From Pirellulaceae bacterium (GTDB taxonomy: Bacteria; Planctomycetota; Planctomycetia; Pirellulales; Pirellulaceae): DNA of 64,000 nucleotides. The stretch's first letter is position 1; each line of letters starts with the position of its first letter. The position numbers were made by a program, and so were the translations under genes. This document shows, one piece after another, positions 10,801 through 18,566 of this stretch. A model generated the notes under the pieces. That model did not search any database. It saw only the letters and a list, made by a program, of their open reading frames with translations, and was not told the origin of the DNA. Location: NCBI GenBank assembly GCA_029243025.1, contig JAQWSU010000056.1, positions 124,001 through 188,000 of the forward strand, given 5' to 3'.

Positions 10801-12250
10801 CTCCGTGCCCGAAGGAGACACTTTAATCATTAGCAGTCCGGGAGTTCTTGAAAACGATCAGGATCCGGACGGCGATCCGTTGACTGCAACGGTCGTCACA
10901 CCCCCAGAATCTGGCTTGTTAGTGTTGAACCCAGAGGGTGGCTTCTCCTATACACATGACGGCAGCCAAACGCTGAGTGACAGCTTTGTCTACCGTGCCA
11001 ACGATGGAAACGGCGGCACGCAAACTGCAACTGTCAATTTAAACATTCAGCCAGTCAATGACGCACCCGTTGGTGTCAACGACAATTTCACAACTGCCGA
11101 AGGTGCAACGCTGGAGGTCATCGCTCCCGGACTACTGGACAACGATTCTGACCCAGATGGTGATCAGCTCAATGCTACGCTCGTGAACCCCACGACTCGA
11201 GGTACGCTTCAACTAAATCCTGACGGCTCTTTCATTTACCAACATGATGGCAGCGAAACCCTAACGGACTCGTTCACCTACCAAGTGGATGACAATCTTG
11301 GAAAAACGGACACTGCGACCGTCACCCTCACCATCCAGCCCGTCAACGACGCACCAGTGGCCTTGCCTGACAGTTATTCTGTTTCGTCGAAAGAGACTCT
11401 AACAGTCAGCAGCCCAGGGCTACTCGCCAACGACACGGATACCGACAACAGCGACCTTACAACCATACTTGCCGACAATGTAACGAACGGCACACTGACC
11501 TTACATCCGGATGGTTCCTTTACGTACACCAATACGATGGGAGGAGAAGATTCGTTCCGTTACTTGGTTTATGATGGCACGCTCGAAAGTGATGCAGTCA
11601 GGGTAACAATCGACGTCGTTGCCGTCAGCGTCCCCGGCGACTTCGACGCGAACGGTGACGTGACGATCGTTGACGTCAATCTTCTCTCGGAGGCCATTAA
11701 GGGATCATCGGAAGATCTTGCATTTGATCTGTCGGCGGATGGAACGGTCAATCTTGATGATTTGGACATTCTGATCCTGAATATCCTCGGCACTTTTTAT
11801 GGTGATGCGAATCTGGATGGAAGATTTGACTCAAGTGACTTAGTCAACGCGTTTCAGGCCGGCGAGTACGAAGATGACGTCATGGGCAATTCCACCTGGT
11901 CGGATGGTGATTGGAATAGTGACGGCGACTTCACTACCGCCGACCTGGTGAAGAGTTTCCAGAGTGGCGTCTATGAACAACCAGCGGCGGCTAGTGCAGC
12001 AATCTCGAGCACCCTTGCTGCTACGTTGCCGACCGAGACGACAAGAGATCTACGCGAAGAGGTTATCCTCACCGAGCCAACATCAAATGTGCCAATATCA
12101 AATGAACCAAGCGAAAGGGGCACGACAAATCTGGAACTACAAAGTCGGGACCTGATCTTCGCTGACAATGAGTTTGCCAACTTTGAATTGGATTCCCGAT
12201 TGAAGGACCTAAGCGACCACCTGCTTGAATCGCTCAACGACGACTTTTAA
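4832..12250 (+). CDS. Giant secreted CotH-kinase / lamin-tail / cadherin-like / dockerin surface protein
   Basis: A 2472-residue multidomain extracellular protein. The N-terminus has an Arg-rich stretch and the motif LESLEARQLLAGD, the planctomycete extracellular export motif. Domains in rough order: lamin-tail domain (LTD, ~30-140); PA14-like domain (~268-362); chitobiase-C-like domain (~557-633); CotH kinase domain (~683-1108, with LRIRGGFSR, GLYQTEERPE and FFEHDSEHSLD); galactose-binding-like region (~1153-1313); second chitobiase-like stretch; three more LTDs (~1387-1870); four tandem cadherin-like repeats (~1883-2266, each with a PGxLxND-x-D signature); dockerin-type EF-hand repeats (~2268-2386); and an acidic tail. 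CotH domains elsewhere phosphorylate secreted proteins; activity here is inferred. The dockerins and repeats imply a cell-surface or matrix role with Ca2+. AAGGCG supports the start. Confidence 0.88.
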   Translation: MQLGSKYRRGRRNRFSLESLEARQLLAGDLMISEFMADNNTTLVDEDGDSSDWIEVYNSGTEDIALEGWHLTDNQTELDKWSFPNQTLAAGNFLLVHASGKDRSPPGGELHTNFKLSRNGEFLALTHDDSNASQGFEIASQFTTAFPSLAADISYGIGQSVTVNSLVESGNTTRLFYPTDGSLGNSWTTIGFSDGSWTSGTNAVGYEQSVPGFTVHDAHSTGQITNIAGAEMVLAGSGVQSETTTIAPVVNFQDPGGGGGLGNYGDPDLFPNDQGGDDNDFALRATGTVFIPSSGTWTFGTNSDDGVRVWIDDNLVIDDDSLHAPENRFGQTNLSAGAHTIELVFFERGGGAEVELFAAQGSYSTFNSNAFDLIGDVANGGLVVETIPGSDTVSTGFSGVIETDVLASMYDTASGAYVRIPFLPQNVENLDSLSLRMRYDDGFVAYLNGVEVARRNAPANVSYNSTATSDRSDNDALLIEDIDISAQLSLLTANTINILAIHALNDSIDSDEFLSISELAEVSVNESAEVYFTEPTPGSFNSATGVAGFLIDEIELSHSHGFYDVPFQLTIAAATAGTTIRYTVDGTEPTESNGTVYTAPITISGTTTLRSRAFKNGLDPSNVETATYLFVEDILLQSQSGNPPAGFPSSTNINGQTLDYGMDPTIVNSGTWGPQLESALKQVPSMSIVMDIDDLLGSSKGIYTHAGNHGKAWEREISLELINPDESQNFQINAGLRIRGGFSRSGGNPKHAFRLFFRDEYGENRLNFPLFGEEGVDDFKKFDLRTTQNYSWAFQGSGSNAFVRDVFSRDLQGEMGHAYTRSRFYHLYINGQYWGLYQTEERPEANFAESYLGGDADDYDVVKSTGSSGGYQNEATDGNTQAYQRLANYFYQAGGLSDAKMSDYWKAQGLNSDGTINPAYERLLDVENLIDYMILTYYTSDADGPGSKFTRPRINNYFTVFNRESPDGFKFFEHDSEHSLDRGNAAGANYNMVTPLTTGGSDFRYFNPHWMHEQLANTNTEYRQEFADRVYTHLFNDGLLTPDQAKGVINSRAAEFDQAIIAESARWGDAKRSSPYTKNDWQNAINSVNSFIDNRSSVFLDQLRSQDWYSDATPPGFTVNGTPQLSGRIENTDDVSLFSSGATTFDDILPAGTVWKYLDDGSNQGTAWRASNFNDANWKTGNAQLGYGDGDEATVVSYGSNSQNKHRTTYFRQSFNVTDPNNYQTLRLGIQRDDGAIVYLNGQEIARSNMSAGSASYDDFAAGVAGGGDESTFYEFDVDVSQLNNGNNVFAVEIHQANASSSDISFDLRLEGGSFNTGNGNIFYTTDGSDPRLPGGEINPNAINFDGLDLNLTQTTVMNARVRNGSEWSPLNVANFLIDTPATADNLVITEINYNPHAALTQFGDIDVDNDQFEFVELVNKSSERIDLTDVAFVLADNEGKSEGIEFKFATQTLAPGEHIVVARNRTAFVSRYGNSVRIADHAEMPIGTGTFEQALSNSGELLTLVDAQGTVIQQFEYNDGGNWPGRADGNGSTLEVTNNNIDYNVGGDWRSSNEFGGSPGLTGTGPIRDVVINEILTHTDLPQIDMVELHNTTDATLNLGGWYISDNNSNYFAYQLNIISDIIPANGYLIVDETQLGFGFKGQESDDAWLISADLNGKPIRFADHAEFGATPNGVALGLWPNGDKRLFPMQSNTLGAANSGPLLSDIYLGEVHYHPAETDSPNIPRDELEFVEVVNNSGSPADISHWRLNNAVDFQFPENSVLANGQRITLVRFDPQVETAKRDAFRDIHGMNPNAVLIGPYSGVLDNGGERLELERPEDLQQLGLGFVLVDRVVYEDDSPWPTAADGQGKSLHRNATISFGDFNTSWEAATPSPGTGEMTVNVDPVAGDDQYSVDEGESLDVTGPGVLENDTDQDGDTLNVTLLTTTSNGSLTLMSNGSFTYSHHGGETTSDQFTYRVSDGAGGTDTGTVAIDVLPVNDLPVTDNDSFSVPEGDTLIISSPGVLENDQDPDGDPLTATVVTPPESGLLVLNPEGGFSYTHDGSQTLSDSFVYRANDGNGGTQTATVNLNIQPVNDAPVGVNDNFTTAEGATLEVIAPGLLDNDSDPDGDQLNATLVNPTTRGTLQLNPDGSFIYQHDGSETLTDSFTYQVDDNLGKTDTATVTLTIQPVNDAPVALPDSYSVSSKETLTVSSPGLLANDTDTDNSDLTTILADNVTNGTLTLHPDGSFTYTNTMGGEDSFRYLVYDGTLESDAVRVTIDVVAVSVPGDFDANGDVTIVDVNLLSEAIKGSSEDLAFDLSADGTVNLDDLDILILNILGTFYGDANLDGRFDSSDLVNAFQAGEYEDDVMGNSTWSDGDWNSDGDFTTADLVKSFQSGVYEQPAAASAAISSTLAATLPTETTRDLREEVILTEPTSNVPISNEPSERGTTNLELQSRDLIFADNEFANFELDSRLKDLSDHLLESLNDDF

Positions 12251-12265
12251 TGGACATTCAATGGG

Positions 12266-13045
12266 TTAGAGCTGGTCAAGTTCGGCAAACAATTCACGAG
12301 TCGACTGGATGCCGCGATGAACAATATCGACGTCACTACAAATACTAAACAGTTGGCAACCTAAGTCGCGACATTTTGTTGCATGGTCAGGAGACCTCGT
12401 GAGTGTCCCCCAAGGCTTGCAGTGCTTTTGGCAAGCTGCCGAAATCCGCTCCAGCGCGTCAACACACACCGGATGTAGTGCCTGGCCGGGCACGCCCAAC
12501 GTGCAGGCAAGATCCCCCGGTCCGACAAACAACATATCAACGCCGGGCGTAGCGGCAATTTGTTCTACCTGCTCAACGGCTTCGCTTGTTTCGATCTGTA
12601 TCGCAAGCCACCGATCGAGATTACTTTGTTCCACGTGCTGAGCGGGCGGGATCGTTGCATATCGGGCTTCTGCGTTGGCCAGGAACAGTCCACGCGTTCC
12701 TAGCGGCGGATACTTTGACCACTGGATGACCTCAGCGACTTCCTCTAACGTCCGAATTTGTGCGGCCATGACACCACTGCAACCAGCCTCCATCGGCCGC
12801 ATGACGGTAGCGTAATCGGTGGGAGCCACTCGGGCAAAGGCATCCAATCCGCTGGCTCGACAAGCCATCAACAGCATTTCCAATTGCGAATGGGAAACGG
12901 CGCTGTGTTCCTGATCGATCCAAAGCCCATGTAGGTTTCCAATTAGTCCCGCAATCTCAATCAGTTTCGGATCGGGGAACACCCCCATCGACATGACGCG
13001 TACCGTCTTGCCTGTGGATAAACGATCATGAATGGAATGACTCAT
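12266..13045 (-). CDS. HpcH/HpaI-family class II aldolase
   Basis: 259 residues that match the HpcH/HpaI aldolase/citrate-lyase-like TIM-barrel family, which reversibly cleaves 2-keto-3-deoxy acids into pyruvate and an aldehyde using a divalent metal. Visible family motifs are LWIDQEHSAV (catalytic His at about 47), FARV (Arg 72, pyruvate binding), the substrate loop YPPLGTRGLF, the metal ligand Glu in IQIETSEAV and the metal ligand Asp in FVGPGDLACTLG. TGAGG lies 5 bases before the ATG. The gene converges on the giant surface-protein gene with only 15 bases between the stops. The exact substrate (for example 2-keto-3-deoxy-rhamnonate or a homoprotocatechuate intermediate) cannot be told from sequence. 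Confidence 0.88.
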   Translation of the reverse strand: MSHSIHDRLSTGKTVRVMSMGVFPDPKLIEIAGLIGNLHGLWIDQEHSAVSHSQLEMLLMACRASGLDAFARVAPTDYATVMRPMEAGCSGVMAAQIRTLEEVAEVIQWSKYPPLGTRGLFLANAEARYATIPPAQHVEQSNLDRWLAIQIETSEAVEQVEQIAATPGVDMLFVGPGDLACTLGVPGQALHPVCVDALERISAACQKHCKPWGTLTRSPDHATKCRDLGCQLFSICSDVDIVHRGIQSTRELFAELDQL

Positions 13046-13289
13046 AATGGCCTCAAGGGAAGGAGTGCAGAATAACTGATCAACATTTTAACGATCGATG
13101 TGATCCGTGCGACAGTGCCCACACCGCATTCTGTCGTTTTGTCCTCGCTCCAGATTCACTCGAAGAACGATGGCGGATTGCAGTATCAAGTCAGTTGGAC
13201 TAGCATGCGACAGCGAAAGCCGTCAGTGATCAAGTCAAGATACACTTCTGACTGCGATAATTCGAACTCGTTGACGAAAGTAAAAAGCC

Positions 13290-13841
13290 ATGTCAGAGCT
13301 CAGCACGATTGCTGTGGGGTCAACGAATCCAGTGAAGGCGAATGCCATTCGACTGGCCTTCGAACGGATGTTTCCCCACAGGCAGTTCCAGGTAAGCCCG
13401 TTTGCGGCCGCGTCCGGCGTCTCCGATCAACCCATGTCGGATGAGGAAACGCTCACCGGAGCTCGAAATCGCCTGGAACAGACACGAGCCAATTGTTCAT
13501 CGGCAGACTTCTGGGCAGGCATTGAGGGCGGAATTCAAGACGATTCCCAAGGGATGAACGCATTTGCCTGGATTGTGGTGCAATCAAGAGAAGTTCGCGG
13601 CGAAGCCAGAACGGCAACGTTCCCACTCCCCAATTCAGTCGCCACTCTCGTGCGACAAGGCGTCGAACTGGGGTACGCCAACGATCGAGTTTTCGGACGT
13701 CACGATTCAAAACACCATGAGGGTGCGATCGGTATTCTAACCGACAACGTCATTGACCGGACCATGCTGTACGAACATGCGGCCATCATGGCTCTCGTCG
13801 CGCTCAAGAACGAATCAATTTATGCGGCCTGTGATGTCTAA
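13290..13841 (+). CDS. yjjX: Inosine/xanthosine triphosphatase (YjjX/NTPase family)
   Basis: 183 residues of the YjjX-type non-canonical purine NTP phosphatase family, which removes ITP and XTP from the nucleotide pool. The N-terminal signature VGSTNPVKANAIRLAF (substrate-phosphate loop) is clear, followed by the typical SDQPMSDEETLTGARNR and the segment FWAGIEGGIQ. The conserved late segment with GAIGILTDNVIDR is also present. E. coli YjjX is about 170 residues, so length is normal. The gene is not tightly linked to its neighbours. The family resembles Maf/Ham1-type fold enzymes, but these motifs are specific to the YjjX branch. Confidence 0.88.
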   Translation: MSELSTIAVGSTNPVKANAIRLAFERMFPHRQFQVSPFAAASGVSDQPMSDEETLTGARNRLEQTRANCSSADFWAGIEGGIQDDSQGMNAFAWIVVQSREVRGEARTATFPLPNSVATLVRQGVELGYANDRVFGRHDSKHHEGAIGILTDNVIDRTMLYEHAAIMALVALKNESIYAACDV

Positions 13842-14114
13842 TTCGGGAAATGTTATCCGTCTCCGTTTTCAACTGCTCGCTGTGAACAAGCACAATCGAT
13901 ACGACTGTAGAAAATCGATCGATCAAGCGGCAAATGCGGTAAACGAGCGGCGATCGAAGGCCGAAAGCATGGCAATCGTGACAACCAAATCGTAGGCTGA
14001 CCCCGCCGTTCAGCAGATCGAATAGGTGTCATGGCGCTGGACATTACGACCGAATCGCAGGAACAACGCGCCAGCGTTAACTCCGACTCGTTAACGCTAA
14101 TCTACGAGGCATCC

Positions 14115-15065
14115 ATGAAGTCCTTATCGACTCCTCTAACCGGAATCATTCCGCCGATCCTGACTCCGTTGAACAATGGGAGCGAGTTGGACACGGAAGG
14201 TCTGAAGAGACTGATTTACCGAATGATCGACGGTGGTGTCCAGGGACTTTTTGCATTAGGCACCACCGGGGAAGCTCCTCACTTGCCTCATCGGCTATAG
14301 CATCATGTTGTAGAATTGGTTTGTGACCACAAGGCAGGGCGCGTTCCGGTATTTGTTGGCATCACCGATTCATGCTTTGAGACTTCGATCGAACTCGCTG
14401 ATCAAGCGTATGCAGCAGGTGCCGCAGGATTGGTAGCGGCCCCACCCTATTACTTGCCGATGGGACAGGCGGAACTGCTATCCTATACGGATCGCTTGGC
14501 GTCGCGCTGTCCACTTCCATTAATGTTGTACAACATGCCAAGTTGCACCAAGGTGGAGTTTGCTCCGACCACAGTCCGACAATTGGCGGACCACGGAAAT
14601 ATTTCAGGATTGAAAGACAGTTCGGGCGATCTAACCTACTTCGCCGAAGTGGCGCAGCTTTGCCAAGACATTCCTTCGTTCTCTTTGCTTGTCGGGCCGG
14701 AAGAACTTCTCGTGGACGCTATGCGATTGGGCGCTCATGGCGGAGTTCACGGTGGAGCCAATCTATTTCCGCAACTCTATGTTGAACTCCATGCAGCTGT
14801 GGCAACTGGCGACGAAAACAAAACAAAAAAGCTTCAACAACACGTATCCCTGATCGGGGAAACTATTTACGCAGTGGGTGACCAACCGTCGCGAATCCTT
14901 AAGGGACTCAAAACGGCCGCCCATTTAATGGGACTCTGCGAAGATTTCGTTGCTGAGCCGTTTCAGCGTTTCGATTCGGAGGATCGGGCAGTAATCGCTG
15001 GCCACCTGAAGCAAATTCTGCCAGCAATCCTACCGGCTGAGCAAGTTTTCGTGAAAGAGATCTAG
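14115..15065 (+). pseudogene. DapA-family lyase (dihydrodipicolinate synthase/N-acetylneuraminate lyase family) interrupted by in-frame TAG
   Basis: The frame is continuous on both sides of a TAG at 14298-14300. Upstream: MKSLSTPLTGIIPPILTP and the GTTGE phosphate/carboxylate-binding loop, ending in HRL. Downstream, in the same frame: HHVVELVCDHKAGRVPVFVG, the conserved Tyr motif LYNMPS and the Schiff-base Lys motif ISGLKDSSGD. The product would be ~316 residues, a full-length class I pyruvate aldolase. ATG 14115 is preferred, with GAGG 6 bases upstream. CAG to TAG is the simplest single change. Only one lesion is visible, so a recent nonsense mutation, a sequencing error or read-through are all possible; a TTG restart at 14316 would lack the essential N-terminal strands. 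Neighbouring aldolase, FAH and nitrilase genes suggest a keto-acid pathway. Confidence 0.85.
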
Positions 15066-15231
15066 CGATCGCTGATCGCGCAAACTCAAAGCGTGGAATC
15101 CCAAATCCACTGCAGATTCTGCCCGCACGTTGGTGTACGATATCCTTGGTCCTACTTCAGGCGACACCCTTGGGCCCATCCAAGCGACACTCAGCACACA
15201 CCCACATCGCGAACGGCAGAGGATTCAAACC

Positions 15232-17547
15232 GTGCCCCACCCTTCACGAAACATCATTCTACTTGTCGGCCTGCTTGCCACTGCGTTTGTCAGCACAACA
15301 CTGAAAGCAGAATCACTTCCTGACACCCAACAACTGGAAATGCAGGGGGATATTGCCATGCAATTGGTGGAAGGTGTTGATCAATTCTTACTCGATGAAT
15401 TGGAAAAGTCTGTCGATCGTCGTCAGGCACACTGGAAGCGAGACCTCACTTCCTGGAAGGCCCACGAGACCTCGATCCAACCTCAACGGCAACAACTCGC
15501 ATCGATTCTTGGCGTACGGGATCAGCGAATTGCAAATCCGACTCCCAACGTGATTGCTCATCCTGGCGAAGAGTCTCGAATTGGCCAGGGAAACGGATTC
15601 GACATTTATGCGATCAGCTGGCCTGCCTTCGGGGTTGTCAACGGTGAAGGCCTGCTTTTGGTACCAACAAAGCAACCGGCCATCGCAAACGTCGTAGCCA
15701 TACCCGATTGCGAAATCACACCTGAACAATTGGTCGGTTTAACGGAGGGTGTAACACCCGAAAGCCAATACGCACGACATTTGGCAGAAGCTGGTTTTCG
15801 CGTGGTCGTCCCCTTGTTGATCAATCGTGATCGCAAACAATTCGATTGGGGAGCTCGACCGGCACCGAACATCACAAACCGTGAGATGTTATACCGGAGT
15901 GCCTTCGAACTAGGTCGCGGCCTGATTGGATACGAAGTTCAGAAAGTGCTAGCTGCGGTCGACTGGTTTCAACAGGCAAGCTCAACGCCAATTGGCGTCT
16001 TCGGCTGGGGAGAAGGTGGCTTGATCGCCCTTTACAGCGCCGCCTTGGACTCTCGGATTGACGTCACTTGTGTCAGCGGGTACTTCGATTCCCGACAAGA
16101 CTTATGGCAAGAGCCCCTGGACCGCAATGTATTTGGTTTGCTCGAACAGTTTGGGGATGCGGAATTAGCAACGATGATCACACCCCGCCATTTGATCATT
16201 GAGGCATCTCGAGGGCCTGAGGCCAATTTCGCCGGACATGGCGGCGGTCCAGCCCGCCTGCGATCGCCCCAGCTAGAATCTGTTCAAACCGAAATAACAC
16301 GTGCCAAAGCGCTAGTCCACCCTTTGTCGACTGATGAACCAATGCAACTCATCTTCAGTGAATCAGGAACAGGGGGCGCGGGTTCAGCCGCGGCTGTTGA
16401 GGCTTTTGTCATAGCAATGGGCGGTAAATCAGCGCCGCGCTACGGAAATCAATTGCCAACGCAATTCCGAGCCGAATTACAGCTGGCAGCTCGACATCGT
16501 CGCCAAATGCAACAGATCGATGCGCACAATCAAGCTATCCTCAAAGGCAGCGCACAAGTACGCACCAAATTTCTCTCGGATCTCGACAGCTCAACTCCCG
16601 AAAAATACCGTGAAACTTCTCAACGCTACCGAGAGATCTTCTCAGAAGATGTCATTGGAAGTTTTCCTTACCTCTTAGCATCCCCGAATCCACGCTCCCG
16701 ACGCATTTACGAAACGGACGGCTGGAGAGGTTACGAAGTCGTGTTGGACGTGTTTGACGGAGTCTTTGCTTATGGGATTCTCTTGATCCCAAAGGAGCTC
16801 AAGGCAGGTGAACGTCGCCCAGTGGTCGTCTGTCAGCACGGTCTGGAAGGGCGTCCCCAAGACACCGTGGGAATTCAAAGTTCCCATTACTATGCAGGGT
16901 TTGCCGGAAAACTCGCCGATCGCGGCTACATTACCTTCTCACCTCAAAACCTCTACATCGGTCAAGACAAGTTTCGCACCTTGCAACGTAAAAGTAATCC
17001 GATTAAGAAAACACTCTTTTCAACCATCACCCCTCAACACCAACAGATTGTTAATTGGCTCAAAACCCTTCCAAATGTCGATGGAGACCGAATCGCATTC
17101 TACGGTCTTAGCTACGGCGGCAAGACAGCCATGCGGGTTCCCGCCATTGTCACCGATTACTGCCTTTCCATTTGCTCAGCGGATTTCAATGAATGGGTCG
17201 ACAAGAACGCATCAACCCGCAACCCACGCAGCTATGTATGGACGGGCGAGTACGAAATATTCGAATTCGATCTGGGCAGCACCTTTAACTACGCCGAAAT
17301 GGCCGCCTTAATTGCCCCGCGTCCTTTCATGGTAGAGCGTGGGCACCACGACGGTGTGGCCGACGACTGGACGGTCGCTTGGGAATTTGCAAAAGTCCGA
17401 AATTTGTACGCCGCTCGATTAAAATTACCTGACCACTGCGAAATCGAATGGTTTAACGGGCCGCATCAAATCAACGGAGTCGGCACATTCTCTTTTCTGG
17501 ACCGCCACCTCAATTGGAAATCGAACGCTGGCGAGAACCGAGACTGA
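15232..17547 (+). CDS. Secreted protein with two tandem alpha/beta-hydrolase domains (first lacking the nucleophile)
   Basis: 771 residues from GTG 15232, chosen because AGAGGA lies 8 bases upstream and a good signal peptide follows (NIILLVGLLATAFVSTTLKA). The first hydrolase domain (~90-400) has GWGEGG at 258-263 where a GxSxG nucleophile elbow is expected, so Ser is replaced by Gly at 260. The second domain (~480-771) is intact: FYGLSYGG with Ser 627, an acidic loop near GHHDGVADDW and the terminal His 745 in GPHQ. This resembles dienelactone-hydrolase/acetyl-xylan-esterase-type secreted hydrolases that are common in planctomycetes. The product probably acts in the periplasm on an ester; the substrate is unknown. 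The FAH-family gene follows 37 bases downstream, suggesting co-transcription. Confidence 0.8.
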   Translation: MPHPSRNIILLVGLLATAFVSTTLKAESLPDTQQLEMQGDIAMQLVEGVDQFLLDELEKSVDRRQAHWKRDLTSWKAHETSIQPQRQQLASILGVRDQRIANPTPNVIAHPGEESRIGQGNGFDIYAISWPAFGVVNGEGLLLVPTKQPAIANVVAIPDCEITPEQLVGLTEGVTPESQYARHLAEAGFRVVVPLLINRDRKQFDWGARPAPNITNREMLYRSAFELGRGLIGYEVQKVLAAVDWFQQASSTPIGVFGWGEGGLIALYSAALDSRIDVTCVSGYFDSRQDLWQEPLDRNVFGLLEQFGDAELATMITPRHLIIEASRGPEANFAGHGGGPARLRSPQLESVQTEITRAKALVHPLSTDEPMQLIFSESGTGGAGSAAAVEAFVIAMGGKSAPRYGNQLPTQFRAELQLAARHRRQMQQIDAHNQAILKGSAQVRTKFLSDLDSSTPEKYRETSQRYREIFSEDVIGSFPYLLASPNPRSRRIYETDGWRGYEVVLDVFDGVFAYGILLIPKELKAGERRPVVVCQHGLEGRPQDTVGIQSSHYYAGFAGKLADRGYITFSPQNLYIGQDKFRTLQRKSNPIKKTLFSTITPQHQQIVNWLKTLPNVDGDRIAFYGLSYGGKTAMRVPAIVTDYCLSICSADFNEWVDKNASTRNPRSYVWTGEYEIFEFDLGSTFNYAEMAALIAPRPFMVERGHHDGVADDWTVAWEFAKVRNLYAARLKLPDHCEIEWFNGPHQINGVGTFSFLDRHLNWKSNAGENRD

Positions 17548-17584
17548 AGCTCGAAATCGCCCCAACACGAAAGGAGCAATGCGA

Positions 17585-18547
17585 ATGCGTATTTGCCGTT
17601 ACCAACAGGATGGACAGGAGGCGGTCGGATTTTATTTTGACAGTTTTATTGTGTCGATTCGTGAGGCGTTGCGACTGCACCAGGACGCTACCCATGAAAA
17701 CCTCGACCTGAATTTGACGGCAAATTTACTCGATTACCTTCCACCGGCAGGCAAACAATATGCAAAGGCAACACAACTTGCCGATTTTCTCGCCCGCCAC
17801 AAACAGGCCATTCCGACAGCAGCCCAGACATCAGTTGACAAGATACAACTGATGTTACCAATCCCTAAACCCAACAAACTATTTCTGCTGGCCGGCAATT
17901 ACGCAAAACACATCGAAGAGGGTGGCGGCATCGCGGAAGAGCGTCGCGATACATTTCCGTACGTGTTCATGAAGCCGCCAACAACCACATTGACCAATCC
18001 GGGACAACCGATTTCGGTTCCGGCAATATCTCCTGACGCCATTGATTGGGAACTGGAACTAGCGGTGGTGATTGGCAAGGAAGTCAAAGGCATCAAAGAA
18101 GCCGATGCACTCAGCTGCGTCGCGGGCTATACCGTCATCAATGACATTTCAAATCGCCGCTTTCGACCAAACCCTGGCCGCAAGGAACGACCGAAAGACT
18201 CGTTCTTCGATTGGCTTCACGGTAAGTGGTTTGACAGTTTCTGCCCCTGTGGACCCTGTATCACTTCGGCGGATGCCATCCCGGATCCGCAACAGCTGAA
18301 ATTACAATTAAAGGTCAACGACACGATTCGCCAAGATTCCACCACAGCTCAGCAGATTTTCCCCGTCGCTGCCGTAATTGAATTTATCTCAAGCTTTGTC
18401 ACCCTGGAACCCGGCGATATCATCTCGACCGGGACACCAGCTGGAGTTGGAAACACCACAAAGACTTATTTAAAATCCGGGGATCGTATTTCCGCTGTAA
18501 TCAGTGAAATCGGCGATCTACGTTCAACCGTCATAGCGGAATCCTAA
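17585..18547 (+). CDS. Fumarylacetoacetate hydrolase (FAH) family protein
   Basis: A ~320-residue member of the FAH family, which contains acylpyruvases, 2-keto-3-deoxy-sugar-acid dehydratases/hydrolases and decarboxylases with a Mg2+ site. Seen motifs: LLAGNYAKHIEE, FMKPPTT, the metal-binding DWELELAVVIG, GYTVINDIS and the C-terminal GDIISTGTPAGVG. AAGGAG sits 8 bases before ATG 17585 but only 2 bases before ATG 17579, so 17585 is preferred. The nitrilase gene starts 19 bases after the stop, so the two are probably one operon with the upstream hydrolase. The substrate is not determined; a keto-acid derivative is likely from the family and the nearby aldolases. Confidence 0.87.
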   Translation: MRICRYQQDGQEAVGFYFDSFIVSIREALRLHQDATHENLDLNLTANLLDYLPPAGKQYAKATQLADFLARHKQAIPTAAQTSVDKIQLMLPIPKPNKLFLLAGNYAKHIEEGGGIAEERRDTFPYVFMKPPTTTLTNPGQPISVPAISPDAIDWELELAVVIGKEVKGIKEADALSCVAGYTVINDISNRRFRPNPGRKERPKDSFFDWLHGKWFDSFCPCGPCITSADAIPDPQQLKLQLKVNDTIRQDSTTAQQIFPVAAVIEFISSFVTLEPGDIISTGTPAGVGNTTKTYLKSGDRISAVISEIGDLRSTVIAES

Positions 18548-18566
18548 GTCGCAAGGTCATCACCAG

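Noticed and set aside
4832-12250. CotH domain as evidence of sporulation
   Set aside because: CotH domains are widespread in non-spore-forming bacteria, and no other sporulation gene was seen; SpoIIE-type phosphatase domains are also general.
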